Shown here: positions 50,206 to 59,653 of the stretch, piece after piece
Layout of the letters: each line of letters begins with the position of its first letter
How positions within the stretch are numbered: position 1 is the stretch's first letter
Source: CAVUBL01 sp963739795
Lineage (GTDB): Bacteria > Acidobacteriota > Thermoanaerobaculia > Multivoradales > DATKCC01
Assembly (NCBI GenBank): GCA_963739795.1
Contig: CAVUBL010000008.1
Span: forward strand, 1-64,000
DNA: 64,000 nt
Direction of reading: 5' to 3'
Position numbers and translations under genes: made by a program
Notes under the pieces: generated by a model
Database searches by the model: none
What the model saw: only the letters and a program-made list of their open reading frames with translations
What the model was told of the DNA's origin: nothing

Positions 50206-52693
50206 CTACCGTCCCGCGAGCAGCGACGCCAGGGAGCGGGCGAGGGTGTCGAGAGCGAGCTCGTCCGGGAGGGTGACCGTGAGGCGCGGGCGCCCGGACT
50301 CGTCGCGCTCCAGGCACTCCTCGAGGCGCGAGCGGAGCTCGCTCGCCGCTGCGGCCGTCGCCTCGCTCTCCTCGCCGCGGGGGATCATTTCGCCCAGGAA
50401 GGTGAAAGCCGCGCTCACGAGCTGACCGCCCGCCTCCGCCACGCGCGAGCGCCGCGCCAGGCGCTCGGCCTCCTCCTCGCGCCGTCGCCGCTCGCTCTCG
50501 TCGACGGGCGCCTCGGGCGCCGCCCCCAGGAGCACCTCGAGCCGCCGCTTGAGCTCCTCGACGCCCGAGGCGAGGGCGACCTCGTCCACGTCGGAGCCCA
50601 TGTCGAGGGCGGCGAGGGCCAGCTCGTGCTTGGCCGAAAGCGTCGAGAGGAGCTTTTCCTCGATCGTTCCCTCGGTGACCAGGAGGTAGACCTGGACCGG
50701 CCCCTTCTGGCCCATCCGGTGCGCCCGGGCGATGCGTTGCTCGAGGACCGCCGGGTTCCACGGCAGGTCCACGTTGAGGACGGTGTTCGCCGCCTGGAGG
50801 TTGAGGCCGGTCGCGCCCGCGTTGGTGGCGAGGAACACGTTGCATTCCGGGTCGCGCTGGAAGCGGTGGACGAGCCCCTGGCGCTTGCCTTGGGGCACGG
50901 AGCCGTCGAGGCGGACCCAGGAGAGCCCCAGCCGCTCGAGATGCGGCTCGATGAGCCCGAGCATGGTCGTCCACTCGGAGAACAGGACGACCTTGCGCTC
51001 CTCCTCCGCGGCGAGCTCCTCGAACAGCTCGGCCAGGCGATCGAGCTTGGTCGAGTGGCCGGGCGGCTGCTTGTCCACCAGGAAGGTGCTGTTGGCGTTC
51101 ATGCGCGCCATGAGCAGCGCCTTCTGAAGGCGCAGAAGGTCCATCTCGGAGATGTAGCGTTTCCGGACGATCGAGCTCACGACCCGCATCTGGGCCGTCT
51201 CGATGCCCATCTGCTCCTCGCTCGGCGGGATGCGGACGATCTCGGTCGTGCGCGGCGGAAGGTCCTTCATCACTGAGGCGCGCGTGCGGCGCAGGAGGAC
51301 CGGCGCCAGGTTCTCCCGCAGCGCGTCCAGGTCGCGGTAGCCCAGGACCTTGCCCTTCTCGTCGGTGATCCGGTGCCGGTTGAAGAAGCGGAATGCGGGC
51401 CCGAGCCTCCGGGCGTCGACGAGCTCGACGATCGAGTAGAGGTCGTCCAGCCGGTTCTCGATCGGCGTGCCCGAGAGCACCAGGGCGAAGGGAGAGCGCA
51501 GGCTCTTGATCACCTGCGCGGTCTGGGTCTCCCAGTTTTTGATCCGCTGGCCCTCGTCCAGGACGATCAGGTCCCACGCCACCGGCTCGATGGCGAGGAG
51601 GTCGCGCAGCACCTGCTCGTAGTTGCAGATTGTGAAGAAGTAGTCGCCGCCGTACTGCGCGGCGCGCTCCTCGGCGCCACCCACGACGAGCTGGCAGTCC
51701 CGCTGCGAGAAGCGGTGGATCTCCTCTCGCCACTGCGACTTGACCGACGCCGGGCAGATCACCAGCACCCTCCGGATGCCCGCCTCCCGCGCCAGGAGCT
51801 CGGCGCGGAGTCGGCGCTCGATGTGCTCCTCGGCGTCCGGGTAGACCGTGACCTCGGTGCCTCCGGCGCTCCAGGAGGCGGATGCGCCGCAGCAGGTCGG
51901 CGAGGTCCGTGATCGGCCGGTCCCGGAGGGGCCCCGTGATCTCCACGGCCTCGTCGTCCAGCTCGTCGGGCAGCGCCATCCGCAGCTCCAGCTCCTCGCC
52001 GTAGACCATGTGGACCGAGACGCCGCGCCGCTCGTAGGGCCGGTTGCGCTTGGCGGCAGGGAAGCGGCGGCGCACCTTGGCGAGGGCGCTGAGGATGTGC
52101 TTGCAGGTGCCGAGGGTGTTCTTGCGGAAGTCGGGGCACGAGCAGTAGGACTCCCCGCGCTCCCAGCCCCGGAGGGCCACCCGGTAGGACTTGCCCGAGG
52201 CGGCGTTGGTGATCGTGTAATCGGTCCAGATCTCGTCGGGGTCCGTCGAGACGAGGCGCATCGTCTCGCTCTTCGCCCGCTCCTCCCGGTCGGCGAGGGC
52301 CTGGGCCACGAGCTCTTCCTCCGAGAGCTGCTCGATCGGCACCCTCTCGGGCGGCGGCGCCGAGAGGCCGAGGGTGAGCTTCTCCTCGAGGATCACCGAG
52401 AAGGCCGCGCCGGCGTGCTCGCAGGGCAGGTCGCAGGCGTCGCACGACCAGGCGAGGCGGTCGCGCGCGGCCGGATCGAGGCGGATCGTGACCGTCGCCT
52501 CGCCGAGGTGGAGCCGGAAGGCGTCGTGCCGGAGCTCGACCTGCTCGTCGAGGTCGATCTCCCAGGTGCCGCCGGCGTGGAGGAGCTGCTTGCCGTCCTG
52601 CCCGAGGAGCTTCGTCGCCTGGAGAAACGTCAGGCGCGAGAGGCGGTCGAATAGGGTGAGCTCGCTCGTCGCCTTGGTCGTCTGGGTGCGCAT
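50206..52693 (-). pseudogene. SNF2-family helicase with SWIM finger; frameshift and lost motif I
   Basis: The N-terminal third (MRTQTTKATSELTLFDRLSR) carries a SWIM zinc finger (YCSCPDFRKNTLGTCKHI). Near 51870 one extra C breaks the frame (LLRRIRLLE, then GGTEVTVYPDAEEHIERRL). The helicase then resumes at AELLAREAGIRRVLVICPAS with motif II LIVLDEGQRIKNWET, motif III LSGTPIENRLDDL and motif VI EQRIARAHRMGQKGPV. The Q-motif and Walker A (normally DMGLGKT) are absent, apparently deleted between two similar segments. As read it cannot bind ATP. Confidence 0.8.
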
Positions 52694-52922
52694 CGAAGCT
52701 GCGGGAAGCGGCCTCCGGAACGGGGCGCGAGCGCCCGATCGTGGACGGTTTGAGGGCTCCGCGGGAGCATGCCAAGCTTCAGAAGCGCGTCAAGAGCGGC
52801 AGGGAGACGCAGGTGGGGCCTGCGATTCGTGCAGCGATCTACGGCAAGCCTGGCTCTCGAGAAGCGGTTGGCGCTCCGCCAGGCAGGCGTGGGGCCGGAC
52901 CGCTCGGCCCGACCCCTAGCTC

Positions 52923-54335
52923 CTATGGTGACCCTGGCCCTGGATCGGGCTCCGGCATCGTCCCTGGCACCGTCGGCAGCACCGCGGCCGCTGGCGCCTC
53001 TCCGCCCAGCCGCCTGCCGAGTTCCCTCCGGAGCAGCAGCAGGGAGATCGTCATCTGGAGCAGCACCGTTGCCACCGACAGGTACCACAAGTAGCGTAGC
53101 TCGAAGCCGGGCCGGCTGGAGAGCCAGATCGCCGGGATCGCGAAGCTGACGATCCGAGAAGCGCTGCTCACCAGCGACGGCACCGTGTTGCCCAGCGCCT
53201 GGAACATGCCGGAGCAGGTGAAGATGATCCCGGAAGCGACGAAGTTCCAGGAGATGATCGCCAGGAACTGGGCGCCGACGGCGAGTACGTCCGGGTCCGC
53301 ACTGAAGGCGCGGATCAGGAGATCCGGCCGGATGTGGCAGAGCAGGCTCAAGGCGAGCATCAGCGAGCTGCCGATCAGCGCCGCGGAGGCGAAGGTCTTC
53401 GTCACCCGGTCCCGGTGGCCGGCACCGACGTTCTGGCCCGCCACCGGTGCGACCGCGAAGGCGACCGCCATCGCCGGCAGGAAGATCGACTGCATGACTC
53501 GCGAGCCGATGCCGAAGCCGGCCTGGGCGGAGGCGCCGAAATCGCGGATCACCCAGTAGATCACGGCCATGTAGACGAACATCAGCGCGAATTCGCCGCC
53601 CGGCGGCAGGCCGATCCGGAGCATGCGCCACCAGACCGAGAGACGAGGGCGGGCCAGGTTCCAGTCGAAGCCGACGTACTTCTCGAGGTGTCGGAAGTAG
53701 AACGCCAGCAGGACGACTCCGACCGCCACCGAGAACGAGGTTGCCACGGCGGCGCCGACGACGCCCAGCGGATGTCCGGTCCCCCAGCCGGTGATCAGGA
53801 TCGGCGAGAGGATCGCGTTCAGGACCACCGCGATGATCTGGACCAACATCGCCGGCGCCTGGATGCCGGTGCCGCGGAGCGCCGAGGCCATCGACACCAG
53901 CGCGAACTGGAGCGCCATGCCGGGCACGAACCATCGGAGATAGGCGGAGCCGGCCGCCACCGTCGCCGCGTCGGCGCCGAGCGCGCGCATGTACGGGCCG
54001 ATCAGCGCATAGCCGCCGGCGAGCGTCGCTATGCCGCACAGCACCGCCAGCGCCAGGCTCTGGTTGAACACCAGGTTGGCGTCCTCCGGGTCGCGGCGAC
54101 CGACCGCGTGGGCGATCAGCGTCATGGTCCCGACTCCCAGCACCTGGGTCAGGGCGATGACCACGAACTGGAGGTTGCCGGCGGTGCTGACGCCCGCGAT
54201 CGCCGCCTCGCCGAGGCGGGAGACGAAGTAGAGGTCGACGAGGTAGTAGAGAGTTTGAAACAACATCCCCGCGGCGATCGGTGCCGCCAGGCGGAGGAGG
54301 TGCTTCGAAATGGAGCCTTCGGTCATGTCACGCAT
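52923..54335 (-). CDS. MATE family efflux transporter
   Basis: A 470-aa integral membrane protein with about 12 transmembrane helices in two related halves (LLRLAAPIAAGMLFQTLYYL, and MLRIGLPPGGEFALMFVYMA). MATE proteins export drugs and cationic compounds using a Na+ or H+ gradient. Full length and intact. A Pro-rich tail of about 25 residues ends the protein. Confidence 0.93.
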   Translation of the reverse strand: MRDMTEGSISKHLLRLAAPIAAGMLFQTLYYLVDLYFVSRLGEAAIAGVSTAGNLQFVVIALTQVLGVGTMTLIAHAVGRRDPEDANLVFNQSLALAVLCGIATLAGGYALIGPYMRALGADAATVAAGSAYLRWFVPGMALQFALVSMASALRGTGIQAPAMLVQIIAVVLNAILSPILITGWGTGHPLGVVGAAVATSFSVAVGVVLLAFYFRHLEKYVGFDWNLARPRLSVWWRMLRIGLPPGGEFALMFVYMAVIYWVIRDFGASAQAGFGIGSRVMQSIFLPAMAVAFAVAPVAGQNVGAGHRDRVTKTFASAALIGSSLMLALSLLCHIRPDLLIRAFSADPDVLAVGAQFLAIISWNFVASGIIFTCSGMFQALGNTVPSLVSSASRIVSFAIPAIWLSSRPGFELRYLWYLSVATVLLQMTISLLLLRRELGRRLGGEAPAAAVLPTVPGTMPEPDPGPGSP

Positions 54336-54437
54336 GGTGGGGTTCCTCGCGCTTCCGGGAGCGCCGCGGGGAGTCTTGGAGAGTCGGGGGTCGCCTGGGG
54401 TTCGGGTGGCGTCGGGGATTCGGGACCGGGGGGTGGG

Positions 54438-55040
54438 TCAGCTCGCTTCCGGGAACGCTCCGGTCGCCAGCTCCAGGGCGTAGTCGCGGATGTCCTCCGG
54501 CCAGTTCTCGGTCTCCACCTCGAATTTGGCGCGATCGCCGGCGAACAGCGCACGGGTCGCCTCCTCGAAGCCGGGGCGGTCGCCGGACGTCGCGGAGAGG
54601 AACCTGTACGCCACCTCTCGGGCGCGCCGAACCCGGTCGGCCTGGGCGTTCGCCTTGCGGGCTTTCTCGACCAGCTTGCGCAAGGTGACCGAAGCCCCGC
54701 CGGGCTGCGAACCCAGCCACTCCCAGTGTCGTGGGAGAAGAGTCACTTCCCGACCTACCACCCCGAGTCTCGGGCGGCCGGGACCTCGGCGCTTGGCAGT
54801 GACGGACGGCGTCTCCGCTCTCTGGTCGGTCTCTGGCTTCGGCGCGTAGCGCGCGGCCACGTCCTGAGGAGTGCCCACCAGGTACAGATCGACCACTCGG
54901 CCCGAGGCGTCGTCGAACACGAGCACGTCGTGAGGCTGCCGGCCCTCGGTCATCTCCTTGACGACCAGCGCCACTTCGGCCAGCGGCCCGGACGCGATAC
55001 GGCGCTCGGCGTCGAACGCGGTGTACGTGCTCGTCTCCAT
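54438..55040 (-). CDS. DUF2239 family protein
   Basis: A 200-aa protein: METSTYTAFDAERRIASGPL, VLVFDDASGRVVDLYLVGTP are DUF2239 hallmarks; a basic linker (AKRRGPGRPRLGVVGREVTL) and a helical C-terminal half follow. Function unknown; the basic segment suggests DNA binding. The ATG at 55040 is preferred to that at 55049 because the predicted transcription start lies between them, making the message leaderless. Its promoter contains a palindrome that may be bound by this protein itself. Confidence 0.8.
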   Translation of the reverse strand: METSTYTAFDAERRIASGPLAEVALVVKEMTEGRQPHDVLVFDDASGRVVDLYLVGTPQDVAARYAPKPETDQRAETPSVTAKRRGPGRPRLGVVGREVTLLPRHWEWLGSQPGGASVTLRKLVEKARKANAQADRVRRAREVAYRFLSATSGDRPGFEEATRALFAGDRAKFEVETENWPEDIRDYALELATGAFPEAS

Positions 55041-55049
55041 GGCGGACAT

Positions 55050-55078
55050 AATTTACCCGGGTAAAACTACACTGTCAA
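55050..55078 (-). promoter_or_regulatory. Promoter of the DUF2239 gene with embedded operator
   Basis: Minus strand TTGACA (55078-55073), 17 nt, TAAATT (55055-55050). A perfect 14-bp palindrome TTTACCCGGGTAAA (55052-55065) covers the -10 box and adjacent spacer, an ideal repressor site. Confidence 0.75.
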
Positions 55079-55184
55079 TAGGGGGAAAGATGACCTGTGC
55101 CGTTAGCTCCGTTTCGAGGGTGCCGGGCGTTTCGGGAGGCGGGCGTTTCGGCCGCGGGTCCGTCCCTCCCTGCTGGATGCGGAA

Positions 55185-55208
55185 AGGGCCCCGCCGGAGC
55201 GGGACCCT
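55185..55208 (-). terminator. Terminator-like hairpin after the cytochrome c peroxidase gene
   Basis: AGGGCCCCGC pairs with GCGGGACCCT (one mismatch) around a CGGA loop, about 40 bp after the stop at 55247. Confidence 0.5.
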
Positions 55209-55246
55209 CGTCGACTCGGCGTCTTCGCGCCAGGCCGTCAAAACAC

Positions 55247-56836
55247 TCAGAACATGAGGTTGGCCTGACCCATGGTGAAGCTCATCCCGCTGCCGAGGGC
55301 GGCCTTGGCGTTCTGGAAGTCGGCCAGGGCGCTCTGCATCAGCGACTTGCGCGTGTTGGACGCGTTCTCGTTGATCGCCTGCTGATTCTTGTCGATACCC
55401 TGCTGGATGAGGCTGGCCGCCGTGGGGTTGAGGCCGCGCTCGGTCAGGTCCTGGAGGGCGTCGGCCGCCTCCACGTTGGCGAGGGCCAGCAGGGTGTCGA
55501 CGGTGGCCCTCGTGCCGGTGGTCCCGCCGCTCACCGAATCGGGGCACTTGAAGCCACCGCCGCCGCTCGCGGCGCCGGACAGGTCGCCCGGGTTCCCGGT
55601 CAGGATGGCGAGGATGCCCCCACCTCCACCGCACTTGGAGGAGCTGTTCTCGAGGGAGATGGCGGCGGTGGTCCGCTGGTTGGTGATGTCCAGGTTGAAG
55701 CTGGCGTTCAGGACGCGCAGGAACGCCGCCACCTGGTCCGACTCCTGGGGCAGGAGGCTGATCGGGCCGACGCCGGTGTCCGGATCGGCGGCGGGCGAGT
55801 TGGCGAAGTAGCTGCTGGAGAAGTAGGCCACCGCCTCCTCGAGGTTGTCGATCACGTGGTTGTGGAACCACGGACCGGAGTCGGCGGCCTCCACGAGCGG
55901 CTGGGTGTTGAAGGTGCCGTCGCCGAAGGTCCCGTCGGGGTTGGGTTCCTTGCCGAAGCCGCCGTCGAAGGGGAAGGGGATCAGCGCCCGGGCCGGGTGG
56001 GGCACCTGCTCGATGCCGATGTCGAAGTTCCGGTTGCCGCCCCCGTTCTCGTAGTTGGCGCCCGCGTTGCTGTGGCAGATGTTGCACTTGCCGGCGGCGA
56101 TCGACGGGTTCGAGCCGTCGTTGAGGAAGATCTGGAGACCGGCCTCGGCGTCGGCGTCCGTCAGGGTCACGGCCTGAAGGTCGATGTCCTGAGTCCGTCC
56201 GAGCTGGAGCATGAAGGCCTCCATCTTGTCCAGCTCATCCTGGGTCGGCAGCCGGAAGTCCACCCCCTCCACGCGGTTGAGGGTCTTCGTGAAGTGCTGC
56301 ATCGTGGCCCCGGTCGGGAAGCTGTTGAGGGTGCCGGCGAAGGCGCCGTCGCCGCTGTTTCCGAGCGGGTCCGGCGGCAGAGGGCTCCCCGGCGGCTGGT
56401 CGATCGTGGTGGCCAGCGACAGGCTGGCCGGGGTCCCACGCATGACGAACTTGTGGGTCGGGTCCTCTCCTCCGTCCACGTTCTCGAGGATCAGTCCGTA
56501 CTCGCGCAATAGCAGCGAGATCTCGAGCTGGCTGAGGTTCGGGTCGAACTCCGAGACGAACAGGGGATCGGTGGGCGGTAGGGTGGCGATGAAGTCCGGA
56601 CTGATCGTCTGGTTGTCCTCGACCGAGTGGCACGAGCCACAGGTGCGGCCGTTGCCTCCGAAGGTCTCCCGGAAGAAGAGGTCCCCACCCTCTCCAACCT
56701 CCTGGCTGATGAGACCGTGGGAAATGAGGACCTGTGTGGAGTTGGCGAGGAGCGGGGGCGCTCCCACCAAGGCCACCAGGACGATGGCCAGCCACGGAAT
56801 GAGACTGCGTGACGCGCTCGAATCGGGCAAACTCAT
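55247..56836 (-). CDS. Di-heme cytochrome c peroxidase-like protein
   Basis: A 529-aa exported protein. The start at 56836 follows GAGGAGG. Signal peptide residues about 11-32. Two heme c sites: C66-G-S-C69-H70 (GGNGRTCGSCHS) and C251-N-I-C254-H255. Blocks such as FVMRGTPASLSLATTIDQPP and FNTQPLVEAADSGPWFHNHV follow the MauG/CCP family. It probably reduces peroxide or oxidises a partner in the periplasm. The Gly-rich C-terminal extension (KCGGGGGILAILTG onwards, about 130 residues, then a helical tail) is unusual. Confidence 0.85.
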   Translation of the reverse strand: MSLPDSSASRSLIPWLAIVLVALVGAPPLLANSTQVLISHGLISQEVGEGGDLFFRETFGGNGRTCGSCHSVEDNQTISPDFIATLPPTDPLFVSEFDPNLSQLEISLLLREYGLILENVDGGEDPTHKFVMRGTPASLSLATTIDQPPGSPLPPDPLGNSGDGAFAGTLNSFPTGATMQHFTKTLNRVEGVDFRLPTQDELDKMEAFMLQLGRTQDIDLQAVTLTDADAEAGLQIFLNDGSNPSIAAGKCNICHSNAGANYENGGGNRNFDIGIEQVPHPARALIPFPFDGGFGKEPNPDGTFGDGTFNTQPLVEAADSGPWFHNHVIDNLEEAVAYFSSSYFANSPAADPDTGVGPISLLPQESDQVAAFLRVLNASFNLDITNQRTTAAISLENSSSKCGGGGGILAILTGNPGDLSGAASGGGGFKCPDSVSGGTTGTRATVDTLLALANVEAADALQDLTERGLNPTAASLIQQGIDKNQQAINENASNTRKSLMQSALADFQNAKAALGSGMSFTMGQANLMF

Positions 56837-56989
56837 GGCACACCTCCTCACACGAAACGTGGTAGGGAGGGATCGACGGGCATCGCCCAGCCGAGCTCCG
56901 GCCAACTTCCCCGAATCGGCCGGGCACCTCGAAGATCCAGCTTTCTCTACCAACTCCGTGCGGGTCGCGCCCGAATAGAAGACAAAATA

Positions 56990-57158
56990 GTCTGAAATAG
57001 ATCGATCGCGCGAGTTGCATGCCTTCCCGAGCCAGTTTCCACTGGGGCGCCAGCGCGGCGGCCGCTCGAACGTCGTCGAGAGCTCTCTCGTACGCTTCTT
57101 CCTGCCAGTAGAGCGATCCGAGGTTGCGCAGCGTCCGGCTCCGGCCGCCGACGCTCAT
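56990..57158 (-). pseudogene. Possible TPR-protein fragment
   Basis: The minus-strand frame reads LRNLGSLYWQEEAYERALDD, VRAAAALAPQWKLAREGMQL, a good single TPR-like unit, in the otherwise empty 475-bp gap between two divergent genes. No ribosome site or full domain is present, so it is at most a remnant. Confidence 0.3.
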
Positions 57159-57312
57159 TAAGCAGCCCGGGCTCGCGGAGAACGGAAGGGCGCCGCCGGG
57201 ACCCCCCGGGCGCTTCCGCAGCGGCGCGAATCGCACTGTGGCCGAAACGCCGGATACGATTCCGGAATCGCCTCGGGGCCGTCGCCCCGAACCGACCCAG
57301 GAGGAACCGACG

Positions 57313-58125
57313 ATGCGCCGCTCGAGCTCGATCGCTACCGTACTCCTCACCCTCGTCCTTTTCGCCGCCCCGGTCGCGCGCGCCCAGAGCGCCGCCCAGA
57401 CGGACCTGAGCCGCTGGACGCAGCCGGTGGTCGCCGGAATCCTCCTCCACGTCGCCGGGGAAGGTGCCGCTCACGGTGACGACCTCCACCTTCCGATCCA
57501 CCAGCGGATCACGATCGAGGCCGTGGCCGTAGACCAGCACGGTCGGACGTACCCGCAGGAGCGCTTCCGGTTCGCCTTCGAGCTGGACCCGTCCTGCCGG
57601 GGCCTGGTGGAGCTCAAGGGCATCTCGCGCGGCACGATCACCCTCGAGACCGGACGGCGCAACGGAAGCTGCGAGGCGCTCTACTCGGTGCCCACCAACA
57701 TGAACCTGGACCGCCACCTGCGGATTCAGGTCGGCGAGGAGAGCCGCCCCGGGGACTCCCGCTGGCAGCCGCTGGCGGTCGACTCCGACGAGGAGCAGGT
57801 GGCGCTCTCCCTCTATCGCGCCATCCTGGACCGCGATCCCGACCCGAAGTGGTTGGCCGCTGCAGCCGACGAGATCCGCCGGGAGGGCACCCGCCACCTC
57901 GTCCACTCGCTCCTGAACGCCCCCGGGTTCATCGAGCACCGCGGACGCCTCAAGCCGGAAGAGCTGCTGGCCGACTTCTACCGCGGCCTCCTGGGCCGAG
58001 ACCTCGACGCCTCGGGCCTGAGCACCTACGGCAAGGCGATGCGCCGCGCCCGGTACGAGGTGGTGATCCACCAGATCCTCGCCTCGGACGAGTTCCGCCG
58101 ACGCGTCGCCCGCCGGCAGGGCTGA
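57313..58125 (+). CDS. Exported DUF4214-domain protein
   Basis: A 270-aa protein starting MRRSSSIATVLLTLVLFAAP, with AGGAGG upstream of 57313. Residues about 60-150 are a beta-rich domain (GILLHVAGEGAAHGDD, FRFAFELDPSCRG). Residues about 155-268 are DUF4214-like: ALSLYRAILDRDPDPKWLAA, ELLADFYRGLLGRDLDASGL, HQILASDEFRRR. DUF4214 is a putative carbohydrate- or S-layer-linked domain of extracellular proteins. Confidence 0.75.
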   Translation: MRRSSSIATVLLTLVLFAAPVARAQSAAQTDLSRWTQPVVAGILLHVAGEGAAHGDDLHLPIHQRITIEAVAVDQHGRTYPQERFRFAFELDPSCRGLVELKGISRGTITLETGRRNGSCEALYSVPTNMNLDRHLRIQVGEESRPGDSRWQPLAVDSDEEQVALSLYRAILDRDPDPKWLAAAADEIRREGTRHLVHSLLNAPGFIEHRGRLKPEELLADFYRGLLGRDLDASGLSTYGKAMRRARYEVVIHQILASDEFRRRVARRQG

Positions 58126-58181
58126 GAGAGCTCGCCGGTTCGGCAGCGCCATGAGGTCGGTGCCTGCCAAGTAGGTGCCGG

Positions 58182-58568
58182 GTGCTTCTTCCGGTTCCGG
58201 CCCTGGCTGACCTATGGGCTCGTCCTGGCCTCGATCCTCGCCACCGGGCCGCTCGTCCTGCCGGGACCGGAAAGCGATCTCTCGCAGGGAAGCGGCGCCG
58301 AGGCCCCCAGCTCGTCACCTTTGTCCAGGGCCGGCTTGCGCACCTGGGCTGCTTCGGCACGGTCGGGGAGCCGGCTCGGCGCGACGGGACCTACGAGGCC
58401 CTCGCCGCCAGCGCAGTCACCGCCTTTCAGCAGGCGAACCACCTCCTGAACGACCCGCGGCTCGACACCCCGAGCGTCGTCCGCCCGATGATCGAGTTCC
58501 GCCGCCTCGCGCAGCCGTTCCCGTTCCTCTTCGGGCCCGCTCCCTGCCTGCCACCGGCAGACCCCTAG
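58182..58568 (+). CDS. Peptidoglycan-binding-like domain protein, N-terminus uncertain
   Basis: A frame of up to 128 aa whose second half (VTFVQGRLAHLGCFGTVGEP, ASAVTAFQQANHLLNDPRLD) resembles a PGB-type three-helix domain. The N-terminal 40 residues in this frame are Arg/Pro-rich. A different frame there encodes a convincing membrane anchor (WLTYGLVLASILATGPLVLP), so the gene may be frameshifted near 58305. The stop codon is provided by the end of the adjacent MITE-like element. Confidence 0.4.
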   Translation: MLLPVPALADLWARPGLDPRHRAARPAGTGKRSLAGKRRRGPQLVTFVQGRLAHLGCFGTVGEPARRDGTYEALAASAVTAFQQANHLLNDPRLDTPSVVRPMIEFRRLAQPFPFLFGPAPCLPPADP

Positions 58569-58746
58569 CCTGGACTCTTCATGAGCCACCTACTCCGAGC
58601 CGCAATTGCACGCGATCTCAGGGCGTACTCGCTCTTCGCTCCTCAACGTACTGACCAGTACGCCTGCGTCTCTCATCGCTACGTGCGCCCTGATCTCACG
58701 CACACTTGCGGCTCTCGCTACGCCGTCTCGTGAATAGTCCAGGCTA
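58567..58746. repeat. 180-bp palindromic MITE-like element
   Basis: Ends TAGCCTGGACTCTTCATGAG and CTCGTGAATAGTCCAGGCTA are inverted repeats with two mismatches. Internal arms (GATCTCAGGGCGTAC and GTGCGCCCTGATCTC) also pair, so the whole can fold on itself. No coding capacity. Confidence 0.75.
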
Positions 58747-59022
58747 GGAGTCTGCGCGGCAGAAACACGTAGCCGCGCGCAAGGGTCTTACGGGGTGGAT
58801 CCAAGGCGCGAGGAGGAGGCGATGCAGGGACATCGTGGACGACGAGCAACGCCGGAGACAGCCCGTAACCCCCTTGCGCCCGAAGGGTTGCGGCGGCGTG
58901 CGGCCGTCTACTTCGTTCCCGCTCCTCGACGATGGCTCGGCATCGCCTGCGTCGCGGTGCCTCGTATCCGACCCCACGGCGCTCGCAACGCGACTGCGCG
59001 TTTCTGCCGCGCAGACTCCTAG
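58744..59022. repeat. 279-bp element with perfect terminal inverted repeats
   Basis: The left end CTAGGAGTCTGCGCGGCAGA and its complement at the right end match perfectly for 23 bp. It abuts the 180-bp element, sharing CTA. Both strands are open but Arg-rich with no ribosome site; I regard it as non-coding. Confidence 0.7.
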
Positions 59023-59130
59023 GCAAGCCGACCTCCTGAGGGTTCGGGCGCTCCTGGCCAAGGTGCCCGCCCGGGCTCTACCGGCGTCTGACAGCCGGCG
59101 GACACCTCCCCGACTCCTGGTGCCGGCGGC

Positions 59131-59514
59131 TCAGTGGGTCCAGTAGTAGCAGCATCCGGACCAGCAGGAAGCCAACTGTCCGCAATCGCTGTCGAACTGG
59201 CAGGAGTCGCAGCTCGTCTCATAGACGCAGCAGCCGTTCTCGCACGTCGCGGGTGGCAGGTCGGGAAAGTCCGGGCAGAACGGGCAGTGATACGACGCGC
59301 AACTCGCGCCGATCGATTGCGCATTGGTGAGGGCCGTCTGGAACAAGGGCGCGCCGCCGAAGATCCCCGCCACCTCCTGGGCCGTCATCTCAGGGGCGGT
59401 GGTGACCCCCGCGGCACCGGGAGCCGTGCCGCCGGCGGGGTTGGCCATCAACGGGAGGGCCAGCAGGGAAAAGAGGGCGGCGGCGAGAACGAGGGGACGA
59501 GATCGAGAAAGCAT
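59131..59514 (-). CDS. Secreted cysteine-rich peptide
   Basis: A 127-aa precursor. Signal MLSRSRPLVLAAALFSLLAL; then a Gly/Ala linker; then a C-terminal region of about 60 residues with 14 cysteines (SCASYHCPFCPDF, CENGCCVYETSCDSC, CGQLASCWSGCC). An AAAGGA site precedes 59514. The layout (signal, low-complexity spacer, Cys-rich end) is shared with the small protein at 62821. Possible disulfide-stabilised secreted peptide; function unknown. Confidence 0.6.
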   Translation of the reverse strand: MLSRSRPLVLAAALFSLLALPLMANPAGGTAPGAAGVTTAPEMTAQEVAGIFGGAPLFQTALTNAQSIGASCASYHCPFCPDFPDLPPATCENGCCVYETSCDSCQFDSDCGQLASCWSGCCYYWTH

Positions 59515-59653
59515 GAGGGTCCTTTCTGCGCAGAATTTGCGCGATACAGACACACCACATATACTACATGTCAACGAAGCATGAAGTCAAGAGCCTGACT
59601 CAGGCCGGTGGCCGGTGGAGAGCATCCAGGGCGACTCTCGCCGTCAGGACCAG

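Noticed and set aside
55097..56512. A 471-codon open frame on the plus strand
   Set aside because: It is antisense to the intact cytochrome c peroxidase gene, which has both heme motifs and a ribosome site; long antisense frames are expected at this GC content.
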